Source of the DNA: Portulaca oleracea | Taxonomy: Eukaryota; Streptophyta; Magnoliopsida; Caryophyllales; Portulacaceae | Direction: 5' to 3' | DNA: 64,000 nt | Assembly (NCBI GenBank): GCA_029582165.1 | Contig: CM055884.1 | Location: forward strand, 16,882,537 to 16,946,536 | Shown here: in pieces, positions 55,123 to 64,000 of the stretch | Layout: each line of letters opens with the position of its first letter | How positions within the stretch are numbered: the stretch's first letter is position 1 | Notes under the pieces: generated by a model | The model's database searches: none | What the model was told of the DNA's origin: nothing | The model's input: the letters and a program-made list of their open reading frames with translations, nothing else | Translations under genes and position numbers: made by a program

Positions 55123-55170
55123 ATGGGGTGCCTCCCATAAAGCGCTGGTTTTAGGTCCCTAGCTTGACCC
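55123..55170 (-). other. Conserved post-gag motif of Athila-type elements
   Basis: In element sense the sequence reads GGGTCAAGCTAGGGACC, then AAACCAGCGCTTTATGGGAG and GCACCCCATAATG. The combination 'CAAGCTA..GAC.TTAAAC.AGCGCTT.TTGGGAGGCA.CCCA' is a recurrent noncoding signature after gag-pol in Athila/Tat-type elements. Its function is unknown. Confidence 0.55.
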
Positions 55171-55195
55171 AAAATACCCGTTTGATCCTAGAGAG

Positions 55196-57169
55196 CTATG
55201 GTGCACATGAAAGGAACATCGTTAGCTTCTTCCACCAAATTTGCTTCTTTTTCCTTCCTTTCCAACTCCTTCCGTCCTTGGACAACCTCAAATCGAGTCG
55301 TCCTTCCAGTCGCTTGGTTGACCATGAGCAAGGAGGGGATGATGATATCTTCACTTTCTTCCAACGTTGCTTCCTCCTCCTTTTCCAACATTTCCTCATC
55401 ACCTTCGCAAATAGAACAAGATTTTCCTCTAGTGGTTTGGTTGGGTGATGGGGATAAAGAAGCAACTTAAGTTCTTCTATAAGTGGTTCTCCAAGTTCCA
55501 GACTCTTGGGAACAATCTCCTCAATATCTATGCCCTCAATATAAACCTCATCCAAGGAGATTTCCCTCCTCAACGGAACAATCTTGAGGGGATCATCATG
55601 AAATACATCACTAAATATATCGGGCTCAGAACATAAGGCCTTAAGATGATTGTTTTCACCCCAATCGTCGGGTTTCACTTCAAGGAAGTATGCTTCTCCT
55701 TGTTGCTCATGAATAACTGTTGCTAGCATATTGACTTCAACACAAAGTGGTTGGAAAAAGGGTTTCTCACTAGAAGCATCAAGCCTTAAATTAATATGCT
55801 CTTCATCAATCAAGTGTTGAATCAACCATTTAGGGAGGGGAATCGAAAGTTGTTGGGGAGTAATTGACTCCTCGGAACATTCACGAACATTCCCTTCCAA
55901 AATCTCTTCTTCTTGTTGTTCTTTCTCCATCTTCTCATCCAACACCTTCTCATTAACAACTTTGGCTTCCTCAACCATCACTTCCTCCTCCTCGTTCATT
56001 TCCACCTCATTCTCTTCTTTTTCCTCCAAAAGACTCTCCTCCACCCACCAAGAAGGTTCACTCACCTCCACTTCCCCACTCCTTAGATCGATAGAATTTA
56101 CTTGCACTATCAGAGTAGGTAGAGGTTGAATAGGAATAGGTTGAGGAGTGCACTCTTGATGAGCAAATTGGGCATATTGATTTTCAAGACTTGCTACGCG
56201 AGCCTTCTCATTTTCTTGATTTACAACAATTTGCTTCAACAACTTCTCTATAGTAGATTCTTGAGATGGTTGAAATTCATGAGGTTGGGAAATATGTTGA
56301 TGATAGGTAGGTGGCCAAACATGTTGGTCTTGGTAACTAGGAGAAAAATGTTGAGTGTTTTGGGTGAAAACATGAGTTTCATGGGAAATTCCCAATTGAG
56401 TGGTCATTCCTTCAAACGACTTTTTCTGTTGCATCTCCATGACGATAGCCATGAGAAGTCTAATAGTAGGGCCAGTCTCTAAAGATGGAACTCCTCCAGT
56501 TGATCGGCTACCTCCCAAGTCAGGAGTATATTGAGTAAGCACATGAAGGAATTTGTTAGCCTCCTCCGCGGTCTTCTTCAAGAATGTCCCTCCGGATGTG
56601 ATGTTGATGGATTCTTTGAGAGAATCAAAGAGTCCACAATAGAACTGCTGAAGTAGCATCCAATTGGGTAAATTATGATGCAGACATTGTTGTTGGAGAC
56701 CTTTGAATCTTCCTCAAGCTTCAAAAAGAGTTTCTCCGGGTTCTTGCTTGAAGTTCATAATAGCTTGCCGGAGTCTACAAGTTTCCTTGGCTGGTAAAAA
56801 TCTTTGAAGGAAATCTCTCTTGAGAGCCTCCCATGACGAATAAAATCCAGGTGGACATATATCAAGCCACATCTCAGCTTTCCACGTCAAAGTTAGAGGA
56901 AAGAACTTCAACTTTAAATACTCAGAAGATATCTCGGGCATATGCATGAAACTGATGCGCTTTTCAAATCTCTCCATATGAGCAATAGGACTCTCGAAAA
57001 TATCTCCATGAAACGGGTTACTTTCAAAAACTTCAAGTGGACACGACTTAAATTCGAACACCGTGTCTGGTGGTAATGGTGGTAAAGTGATCGGGTTGCC
57101 TCCCGTACTCGAAGTTGGAATGACATATAAAAGAACGGTACGGGGTGAATCCGCTTGAACTTCACCCAT
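55196..57169 (-). pseudogene. Athila-like gag with one in-frame nonsense codon
   Basis: One frame runs from ATG 57169 to 55196 with a single TGA at 56716-56714. The context GETLFEA-stop-RFKGLQQQC shows that it replaces the usual Trp of EAW-RFK. The gag core includes PLEVFESNPFHGDIFESPIA, FFPLTLTWKAEMWLDICPPG, then KRDFLQRFLPAKE and FYCGLFDSLKESINITSGGT. After the gag domain come a Gln/His-rich part, a long acidic Glu-rich coiled region and LKALCSEPDIF. No CCHC knuckle or protease motif is visible. The single stop makes the chain end after 151 residues unless read through. Confidence 0.88.
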
Positions 57170-57339
57170 TAGGACTCGAAGCCTCCTACGATGCTCGATG
57201 AGACATTAGGGCGAACCTACATGCACCAACAAGAACCAATATAAGCATCAAATTCATTTGGATTGGGACAAACTAATTTCTAGCGTGAAAGCAATCTCAA
57301 ATAACCAAAAACCAAGAAACTAAAACTAGGGGCTCTGGC

Positions 57340-57357
57340 TTCCCGACAACGGCACCA
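57340..57357 (-). other. Primer-binding site (tRNA-Asp type)
   Basis: TGGTGCCGTTGTCGGGAA on the minus strand lies five bases inside the 5' LTR. It is close to the Athila-type site TGGCGCCGTTGCCGGGGA, complementary to the 3' end of tRNA-Asp. This fixes the direction of the element. Confidence 0.85.
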
Positions 57358-58359
57358 TTTTGTGTAACGTCTGGTTTTGTATACCCCGATTTTTGTCGTT
57401 CTTCTCAGGGAGCGAGGGGCCTGGGTAATAGAATCCAGGTCTAGGTCGGGTTAAGATTGCCAGCGTAAACAAATAGGTTGAAAAGGGGACACAAAGCAAC
57501 AATAGAAACTAAGACCGGTCAAGATAAGGTAATGGGCTTCGGGGGCTTTTCGGGATGCAAACAGGGATAAGAAAATGTGTTTTGCAACAAGAGAGTAACG
57601 AGAGGGAAAATCAAGTGGCAATTCCATTAAAAAACACCCACCGAGCTTCCTCCGTCGAGGATAGTTCGACTTAACTTCCTTAAAGTCCACCACGGACGCG
57701 GAGAGTTGATGAAACAAAATTCCCTAATTAATCTCCTTCTACTTACGTGGGTGAGCATTGACTATCCCAACTCCAACCTTCCATAACAAGTGTTGGATGT
57801 ATTCGGGAACTCTCGATCCCAATTACAACCCACTTGAGAGAAGGATAGGAGTGGGAAATTGATTTCCCAACTAATTACTCACTAATATTACTAACCCAAA
57901 CCTAATCACCCAATCACATCCTTAATTACCCCCTAACCCATGGGGTTTCTAGCCACTACTCATCATCAAAACTAAGCTAACAACATTCAAACCAACCCTA
58001 AGCATGAATTCTAACAACAAGCAACCAAAGTTAAGCAAAGCAATGAAATAGAAATCAAAGAGACAAGTAAAGCAATTAACATACAAGCAAAGTAATTAAC
58101 AAAGATTAAGGTAAGGAGTGAAGTCATCCAAAACAGCAGAAATGGACAAAGAAGACAATGGAAATGATGATCCAACAATATCTCAATTGATTGAATCTTC
58201 AAATCTTGAGTACACACCAAAATCAACTAAACCCTAGATTAATCCAAGCTAAAATACTCTAATCAAACCCTAACCTCTCTCTAAAACTTGAGTAAAAACT
58301 GAATAGTAAAAGTCTAGATCTATCCCTAGCTAACTCCCCAAGAAATCGTCAAAAGGGAG

Positions 58360-58367
58360 TATTTAAA
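58360..58367 (-). promoter_or_regulatory. TATA-like box in the 5' LTR
   Basis: TTTAAATA on the minus strand, 65 bp downstream in element sense of the dyad box at 58433-58446. Confidence 0.45.
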
Positions 58368-58432
58368 ACTAGGCCAAACAGTTGCCCAAAACGTTGTGTT
58401 TAAAGCCGACAATACGCGCAGGGCTCCAATAG

Positions 58433-58637
58433 GTCGCGGGCGCGACGTCTGTCTGGCAGGGCAGGGCGATCAGTGATGACATAGCATAGTGGGTGCGACA
58501 ACATTATTCGCGGGTGCGACCAATTACTGTCACGGGCGCCACCGCATGCGTAGCAGGTGCGACGTCCATCTGACTCTGTTCCCCTGTCTTCTTTCCTTGG
58601 ATGTAACGCCCGCTACAAAGGTTGTAGCGGGTGTTAC
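58433..58637 (-). repeat. Array of seven dyad boxes in the 5' LTR
   Basis: It starts with GTCGCGGGCGCGAC (58433) and ends with GTAACGCCCGCTAC (58602) and GTAGCGGGTGTTAC (58624). One box and its spacer, present in the 3' LTR at 49512-49532, have been lost. Confidence 0.85.
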
Positions 58638-58893
58638 GCCACTGATTTGCACCAAAATTGGGGAAGATCTTCCCGGGATAACTCCGCTTCGGCCATCGAC
58701 TTGGCTTGGCTCGGGAAATCACTCGGGATTCCCTAAAAAGCCTCAATTCAGCACCTTTTCCTTGCTTTTACTCCAAAAGTGCGAAAACCTGCAAAACAAC
58801 TAAAAAACTAATAAAAACGATGAAAAAGACTTGGAATCAAGCAAAAATAGCGTGCCAAAAGGCGATATTTAGGCCTAAAATCGGGCCTAAACA

Positions 58894-58904
58894 ATAAACA
58901 CACA

Positions 58905-58947
<43 letters not shown>

Positions 58948-58965
58948 ATATATATATATACGTAG
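58894..58965. repeat. (CA)n(TA)n microsatellite
   Basis: About 45 bp of CA then ACGTATATATATATACGTA, directly right of the Athila-like element and left of a CACTA remnant. Confidence 0.9.
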
Positions 58966-60940
58966 GGTGAATGAAGAATTTATATCATTTGCAAAACAAA
59001 GGGTAGTTCGCGAAAGTGTAGCTGTCCTTGTAGAAAATGTAAAAACTTGAAGTACCGTGATGAGGATACTGTGAAGCTACACTTGTACAAACACGACTTC
59101 CGTTAGAATTATTATGTTTGGATAACCCACAGGGAGATAATTGAGTAGACCTGTCAATACGGGTGGGCGGGTGGGTTACGGGTCGATCGTATATCGGGTT
59201 CGGGTAAATATGGGTCGAGTGTATTCCGGTTTCGGGCGGTTTGGGTCGGGTTTATGGGTCATGACCACCCTTTTTCTCAGTCACTTACAACAAACAAAAT
59301 TGATTATAATTAGTCAAAGACACCTATGTAATGTACCATTCCATTCCAAGTTCGACCACCACGATATGTCATAGTTGTATAGACATATTACTATACACCT
59401 AAGGGACAAAATTTGGCAATCTTCAAGTCTACAAGTACTATGCGGTTTACGTCGACAATCCACGAATAACAGTACTTATGAAATATATAGGGTTTTGGGA
59501 TGCTAATAAACTGAACTTTTATGATATTAGACAGTAATGCACTGAACTTTGACCTTGGACAAGAATCACTATTTTACTGGAAGAGAGGAGAGAGGCGGGA
59601 CTGTAGGAGTTTGAGGGTTCATTGAAAGAGTGAGTGAGTGATAGTGTTAGGGTTTTGTTTGGTCATTTGTTATTTGATTATTTCATTTGTATGTCTCTCT
59701 CTACGCATAGCTTTCCAAAGTCACTCAATATTTTACTTTTGGGCCTTAATTTTCATGAAATGGGCCCATTTTTTTTTACAATGCCAAAGTAGACAAAAAC
59801 TTAAAATTAAAGTGTCTGACCCAACGGGTCGACCCAAACCCTGCCCAACCCGTTTTTTACCGGGTTCTTTGGGTTGGGTCATTTTCGGGTCCCCGGTCGG
59901 ATTTCGTGTTCAAAACCTATTTTTTGCAGGTCGGTTTGGGTCGGGTTTCTGGGTCGGGTCGAGAATCACCAGGTTTATAATTGAGCCTAACGAGGGTAGG
60001 TGTCAAACCTCAAACAATGTTGTTGATGGGTCTTCTGGTAATGGAGGCACAAACAACATGAAAGAAATGGTCACGGATGCCATGGGGCATATGCCTTTCA
60101 GCTGGAGTGATGTTACGAGGGACGAGGAACCAGAGGAAGGGACTAAGAAGTTTTGCAGAGCACATGAGGTGGTACTCAAAGAATACATGTGCAGATGGTT
60201 CCATGGTTCATCCACGTGACAGTGAAACGTAGAAACATTTCGATACCCTTCATAAGAAAGTTATATTTGTACCCCGAAACGTACGGTTGGGGATATACTC
60301 AGATGGTTTTCCACCTTTCGGTAGCTTCGGGCAGACATATTCATGTTGGCCGTGATTGCAACTCCATATAATTTTCCGCCTTGGTTGTACATGAAGTAGT
60401 AGTTGTTTCTAACCCTGTTAAATCCCGGGCCAAAAAGTCCAAAAGGAAATCTTGATGTCTACTTGCAATCGTTAATCGATGAGTTGAAACAATTGTGGGA
60501 GGTAAGAATTGGCACGTATGATGTCGCCAAGAAGCAAAATTATAAAATGAAGGCATTCGTGTTGTAGACCATTAACGACTTTTTGGCATATGGAGTGCTT
60601 TTAGGTTGGACCACAACTGGGAAAACGTCTTGTCCATACTGTATGGAGAAGACAAAGGCCAGATGGTTACACCATGGTAGGAAACATTCTTGGTTCGATA
60701 CTCATAGACAGTTTCTCCCAGAGAATCATCCATTTCAAAAAATAAGAATGCTTTCTCAAAGAATAAGGAAGAAAATTCACCTCCTCCCCCTCGTTTAAAC
60801 AGGGAGCAAATTTGGAATCGTGTATGTAAGTTCCCAAGCTCTACGGAACAATATAACCGTATTGAGGGGTATCTTGAGTCTCACAATTGGAACAAGAGAA
60901 GCATATTTTGGGAGTTGTCGTATTGGAAATGTAATGATGA
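58966..60940 (+). pseudogene. CACTA transposase (TNP2 type), broken and interrupted
   Basis: The N-terminal transposase-associated domain is at 58968-59137. It reads VNEEFISFAKQR, then after a frameshift CPCRKCKNLKYRDEDTVKLH and LYKHDFR-stop-NYYVW. After the hAT-like insertion the frame continues with GTNNMKEMVTDAMGH (60042). Then come YNFPPWLYMK (60370), NPGPKSPKGNLDVYLQSLID with LKQLWEV (60420-60510), TINDFLAYGVLLGW (60571), CPYCMEKT and HRQFLPENHPFQ (60700), and finally SHNWNKRSIFWEL (60885). These are ordered blocks of the Transposase_21 domain with several stops and deletions. The DDE catalytic region past this point is absent. Confidence 0.85.
59146..59977. mobile_element. hAT-like element in the CACTA pseudogene
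   Basis: TAATTGAG flanks it exactly (59138-59145 and 59978-59985). The left end TAGACCTGTCAA is partly mirrored by the right end (CACCAGGTTTA). The interior has GGGTCGGGT/ACCCGACCC runs at both ends. The long open frame at 59638-60219 is a chance join across the right end. Confidence 0.8.
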
Positions 60941-62650
60941 TTTATTTTGCTAATCAAACATAATTAAATTAATTTGCGCTTTTTAAATTCTTTATTTGCT
61001 GTCACTGTTTTTGCAGGTCTCGAACAGTGCAACGAACATCAATTCTCCATTGTAATACATTTGTTAGATACTCCTCATGTAGAGTTTCTGGTCTTTCTTA
61101 GTAAACCATCATATTCAGAACTTTTGTCTGGCAATTTCTCAATTGGGTTTATTCGGGTTTATTATTATTAGAAAGATGAGTACTCATTAAATTTTTATTA
61201 TTCGAGTTCTCATGGATTAGCCTTGTAAAATTTTATTCAGGAGCCAAATTAATAGTATCGGGTTAAGAGAAAAATAATTACAAGAGTTAGGGAGGCAAAT
61301 TGAGGGGTATATATATTTTCTTTAAGCAGCGCCTTATTAAGTAGAGCAACCCATAAGATTAGTAGCAATAATTTTTTTCCCCTTCTATCATTCTTTCTTT
61401 TCTCCCTCCTTCCCATCATAACTCTTCACTGCCCCTCCTTCTCACGTGCTCTCTGAACTTCTACTGCTGTCGTCCCTTATTGCCAGCCACCGAGGGTCGT
61501 CGGTACCGGAGTCAACAACGCCACACCGACCGTCGACTGGTGGTCTGACGGCCACCATCTCCTCCCTTTGAAACTTGGTTCTTCTCTTCCCTCTTTAGGT
61601 ATATCCTAAACTTTAACCTCAATCCCAATTCCTTTGAGTGGAATAATGTAAGATTGCTAAATTTTGAGTAGAATTACTTGTTTCTAAACAGTAATAAGAG
61701 TGAAAGTCTTAATCTTGGGTTTTATTGATAATTAGAGAGTAAAATTTGTTAAATATGTTATGAATCAAGTAAGGTATGCTGGAGATTATGTTTGATTGTT
61801 GTGATTTGATTATGCATGCATGTTGTTCTAATGATATTATGAAAGTGCACTCAGAGTTGTTTGTAGTGAGTTTTGGTTATTAAAGTGGTGAATTAGAGAT
61901 AGATTTTTAGTGTCTTTTGATGCACATAAAGTGTTCGTTTAAATGTCTAATAAAAGAATGAATTATGATTGAATGAATGACTGGGTTGGCGCTTGATTGT
62001 TGTTAAAAAAAAAACCTCTTGTATGTCGATTTTAGTGACTAAAATGTGACTTTAGGGGTTGCATGTTGAGTTAGCAAGATTGATTACAATTATAGCTTAC
62101 TTGATGTTGAAGAACAAAGAAAATTGTTGAGAAATTAGTGGATCCTTTAGGGATTTTAAGTGTTAATGAACAAACTTGTGAAATGTTGTGTTGCATGTTG
62201 GATTCTTGATGGTTATATTGAGTATTCAAGGCAGGAAATATAAGTTTTATAGGTATGTTGGGTGATTCATAAAAAGTTGGAGGAATTAAGGAGAGACTAG
62301 TCAAGCATGAAAGTAAAGTTTTGTATGGTGAAGTGGTGTTGAAAGTGGTTCCTAGTGTGAGGTATTAATCACTTTGGTGGTTACTCTTGTGGTTTATGTA
62401 AAAGAGGAGAACACTCACTGATTTGGGTATGTAGTTGAGGTAGTACATGTCAAAATGTGTCTAGTTTCCCAACAAGTTGCCAAACCTAAGTTGTAAATAA
62501 GTGTGTTGAGCAAGGGTGTATGAAGGCTATGTATGATGATGTCTTATGTGTCTCGAGGCCAAAGAAACCATATCTTTTGATAGCCTCTCATGAAAGCTTC
62601 ATGTCGGGCTTTAATTCTCCCAAAACCAATGTCTAGAGCTCAAGTTATGG
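60941..62650. other. Gene-less stretch, LTR-like
   Basis: At 61303 GGTATATATATTTT is followed by a CT-rich leader-like part (61370-61450) and a GC-rich patch, as in the solo LTR at 34339. Ends were not found. The segment 61830-62640 is AT-rich with no recognised gene. Confidence 0.3.
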
Positions 62651-62885
62651 TGTTTAGACCCAATTTTGTATCTAAATAGCGCCTTAATTCTTAGGCTTTT
62701 GACCCGTTTCATGTTTTAATTTCATGACTTTTAATTCATTTTTGGTTATTTAGTAGATTTTGGAGTTTTTACTCAAAACGTAGCAAAAAGGACCATTTTA
62801 CAGCTATTTTAGGAATCCCGAGATTCCCCGGGTCTTGACCGGGTCAAAGGAGAAGGAAAGAAGCATTTTTCAGCCAGCCGAAGAA

Positions 62886-63032
62886 GACCGCACCTGCGGT
62901 CCTGAAGACCACACCTGCGGTGGCTGCCTTGACTTGAGCAGGGAGCCAGGTCCCCGAGAAGGACCGCACCTGCTGTCATGCGAAGGAGAACACTGGAATC
63001 ACCTTGAGCCTCGTAAGACCACACCTGCGGTC
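62886..63032 (+). repeat. Four dyad boxes of GACCGCACCTGCGGTC type
   Basis: Boxes at 62886-62901, 62907-62922, 62962-62977 and 63017-63032. The 6-bp arms GACCGC and GCGGTC are perfectly complementary in the first and degrade by single CpG-type changes in others. They occupy the same relative place as the GTCGCGGGCGCGAC array in the homologous LTR. Confidence 0.9.
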
Positions 63033-63094
63033 TCCTGCGGATTCAGCAAATCAGTTATTTGAAGTGCATCGTTTTGAGTAACTACTTTGGCTTG

Positions 63095-63100
63095 TATATA
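63095..63100 (+). promoter_or_regulatory. TATA box of the plus-strand Athila-type LTR
   Basis: TATATA in CTTGTATATATTACCC, 62 bp after the last dyad box. Confidence 0.5.
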
Positions 63101-64000
63101 TTACCCTCTTGGACGATTAGAAAGGGTGATGCAATTATCTTTGTATTTTCAACACTTTAGCTATCAATTAGAGAGAGATTAGAGTGTTCTCTTAGTAATT
63201 AATTGGTAATTAGAGTTGTTTTATTGCATTTGCACTGGATTTTATTGGAGTTCTATTGAAGTTCTGAAGATTTCTACTTATTTTGGAGCTTGGATTCTTA
63301 CCTACTCTTGATCATCCTTCCATTGTCATCATCTAATGAGCATTCCTTAATCCCTACTCTCTTTAATTTGTTTATTTACATTTCAATCTCTGTTTTTGTT
63401 ATTGGATTGCTTGGTGTTTGTTGCTTTTTGATTGTTGTTTTTGATTCTTATATTCTCTGTTTTAATCATGAATGATGGAGTTGTTTATGTTGTTAGAATG
63501 TTAATTAAGATGATTAGAGGCTAGAACCCTTTATGGGTTAAGGTGAAATTAAGGATGTGAGTGGTTGATTTGGATTGGGTTAGCAAGTTTAGGAGGTAAT
63601 TTGTAGTGGAATCAATTTCCCATTCTTATTCCTCCTTCAAGTGGGATGTATTCGAGATCGAAAGCTCTTGAATACATCTAAATGGGATAGTTAATGCTCA
63701 CCCACGAAAGTGGAAGGAGGTTAACTAGAGAGTCCCGTTTCTTTAACCCTCCGGGTCCGTGGTGGGCTTGGAGGAAGTTAATCTGGATTGTCCTTGAAAA
63801 AGGAAATCCGGTGGGTTTATTCTAATGGGATTGTCACTTGATTCTACTATTTTATTACTTCCTGATTGCAACGCCCTCGTCCTCATTACCGTTTGCGTCC
63901 TGAAATCTCTCGACACCCATTTTTCCCATATCGACCGAACCTTAGTTGTGTTTGTGTTTCGGTTGCGCTGTCTATCACCAAAAACCCTCTTGTTATCTTG

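Larger units (their letters stand above)
48471..58893 (-). mobile_element. Athila-like Ty3/gypsy element without pol, 10.4 kb
   Basis: Two LTRs of about 1.5 kb in the same orientation bound it. In element sense (minus strand) the order is 5' LTR, tRNA-Asp-type primer-binding site, gag, a conserved post-gag motif, an array of dyad boxes, an Athila ORF1-like gene, a polypurine tract and the 3' LTR. Protease, reverse transcriptase, RNase H and integrase are absent, so the copy could move only with help from another element. By eye the LTRs differ at roughly a dozen of the first 160 positions plus two indels, so insertion is not recent. It sits in a TA/CA microsatellite, and the flanks (atata and ataaa) nearly match. 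Confidence 0.88.
57363..58893 (-). mobile_element. 5' LTR of the Athila-like element
   Basis: In element sense TGTTTAGGCCCGATTTTAGG (58893 downwards) to CAGACGTTACA (57363). It is 1531 bp. Homologous in the other orientation to the LTR at 62651-64000. Confidence 0.9.
62651..64000 (+). mobile_element. Athila-type LTR, plus orientation, cut by the window end
   Basis: It starts TGTTTAGACCCAATTTTG, matching the LTR start at 58893 read on the other strand. Its right part (63500-63840), including GGGATGTATTCGAGATCG, GTTAATGCTCACCCACG and CCGGGTCCGTGGTGGGCTTG, is homologous to 57620-57860 inverted. No polypurine tract precedes it, so it is probably a 5' LTR or solo LTR. Confidence 0.8.

Noticed and set aside
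59638..60219. 193-codon plus-strand frame with an apparent signal peptide
   Set aside because: It joins the end of the hAT-like element to the CACTA transposase across the 59978 target site, so it is a chance fusion.

Overview
This is nuclear DNA of a flowering plant, most likely a eudicot. It is AT-rich with long intergenic spaces, contains one multi-exon host gene, and is otherwise a dense nest of plant transposable elements. These are Ty3/gypsy LTR elements of Athila-like and Tekay/Del-like type, an L1-type LINE, CACTA, MULE, hAT-like and PIF/Harbinger-like DNA elements, and (TA)n microsatellites. The species cannot be named from the sequence alone. No rRNA, tRNA, CRISPR or bacterial features were seen.

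Layout. 1-4.4 kb: a gypsy LTR with a nested inverted-repeat element, then the 3' exon and terminus of a CACTA element that contains a foldback MULE. 5.3-12.6 kb: a gypsy pol scrap, an hAT-like element, and a 3.9-kb Harbinger-like insertion holding a Pack-MULE with exons of the urease accessory gene UREG, plus a foldback MITE. 13.3-21.6 kb: the only intact host gene, five exons encoding a 627-residue Ser/Pro/Thr-rich basic protein of the plant BASIC PROLINE-RICH (BPP) microtubule-associated type. Its 4.36-kb second intron carries a Tourist-like element and its 1.26-kb third intron a MITE. 22.4-26.3 kb: a decayed LINE split by two MULEs with perfect 10-bp target duplications; one is a Pack-MULE carrying a piece of the gamma-tubulin complex gene GCP3. 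26.3-29.6 kb: a gag-protease Ty3 element lacking reverse transcriptase. 34.3-41.0 kb: two related long LTRs in opposite orientation, tail to tail across a 115-bp microsatellite. 41-45.4 kb: a gene-less segment unusually rich in the word TGTGGTCA/TGACCACA. 45.4-48.4 kb: several elements separated by (TA)n tracts, one holding a Pack-MULE with a trihelix-like coding fragment. 48.5-58.9 kb: a complete-ended 10.4-kb Athila-like element on the minus strand, with gag and an ORF1-like gene but no pol. 59-61 kb: a broken CACTA transposase interrupted by an hAT-like element. 62.65-64 kb: an Athila-type LTR on the plus strand running out of the window.

The most unusual signal is a set of short, CpG-rich, dyad-symmetric boxes (types GTCGCGGGCGCGAC and GACCGCACCTGCGGTC). 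They are arrayed in the U3 regions of different LTR elements. In three of them (26.9, 49.5/58.4 and 63.0 kb) the box nearest the promoter lies 62-65 bp upstream of a TATA-like sequence, and the units vary mostly by CpG to TpG/CpA changes. A related array lies inside the Athila-like element ahead of its second gene. All assignments are by eye from sequence and remembered family features; no database search was run.
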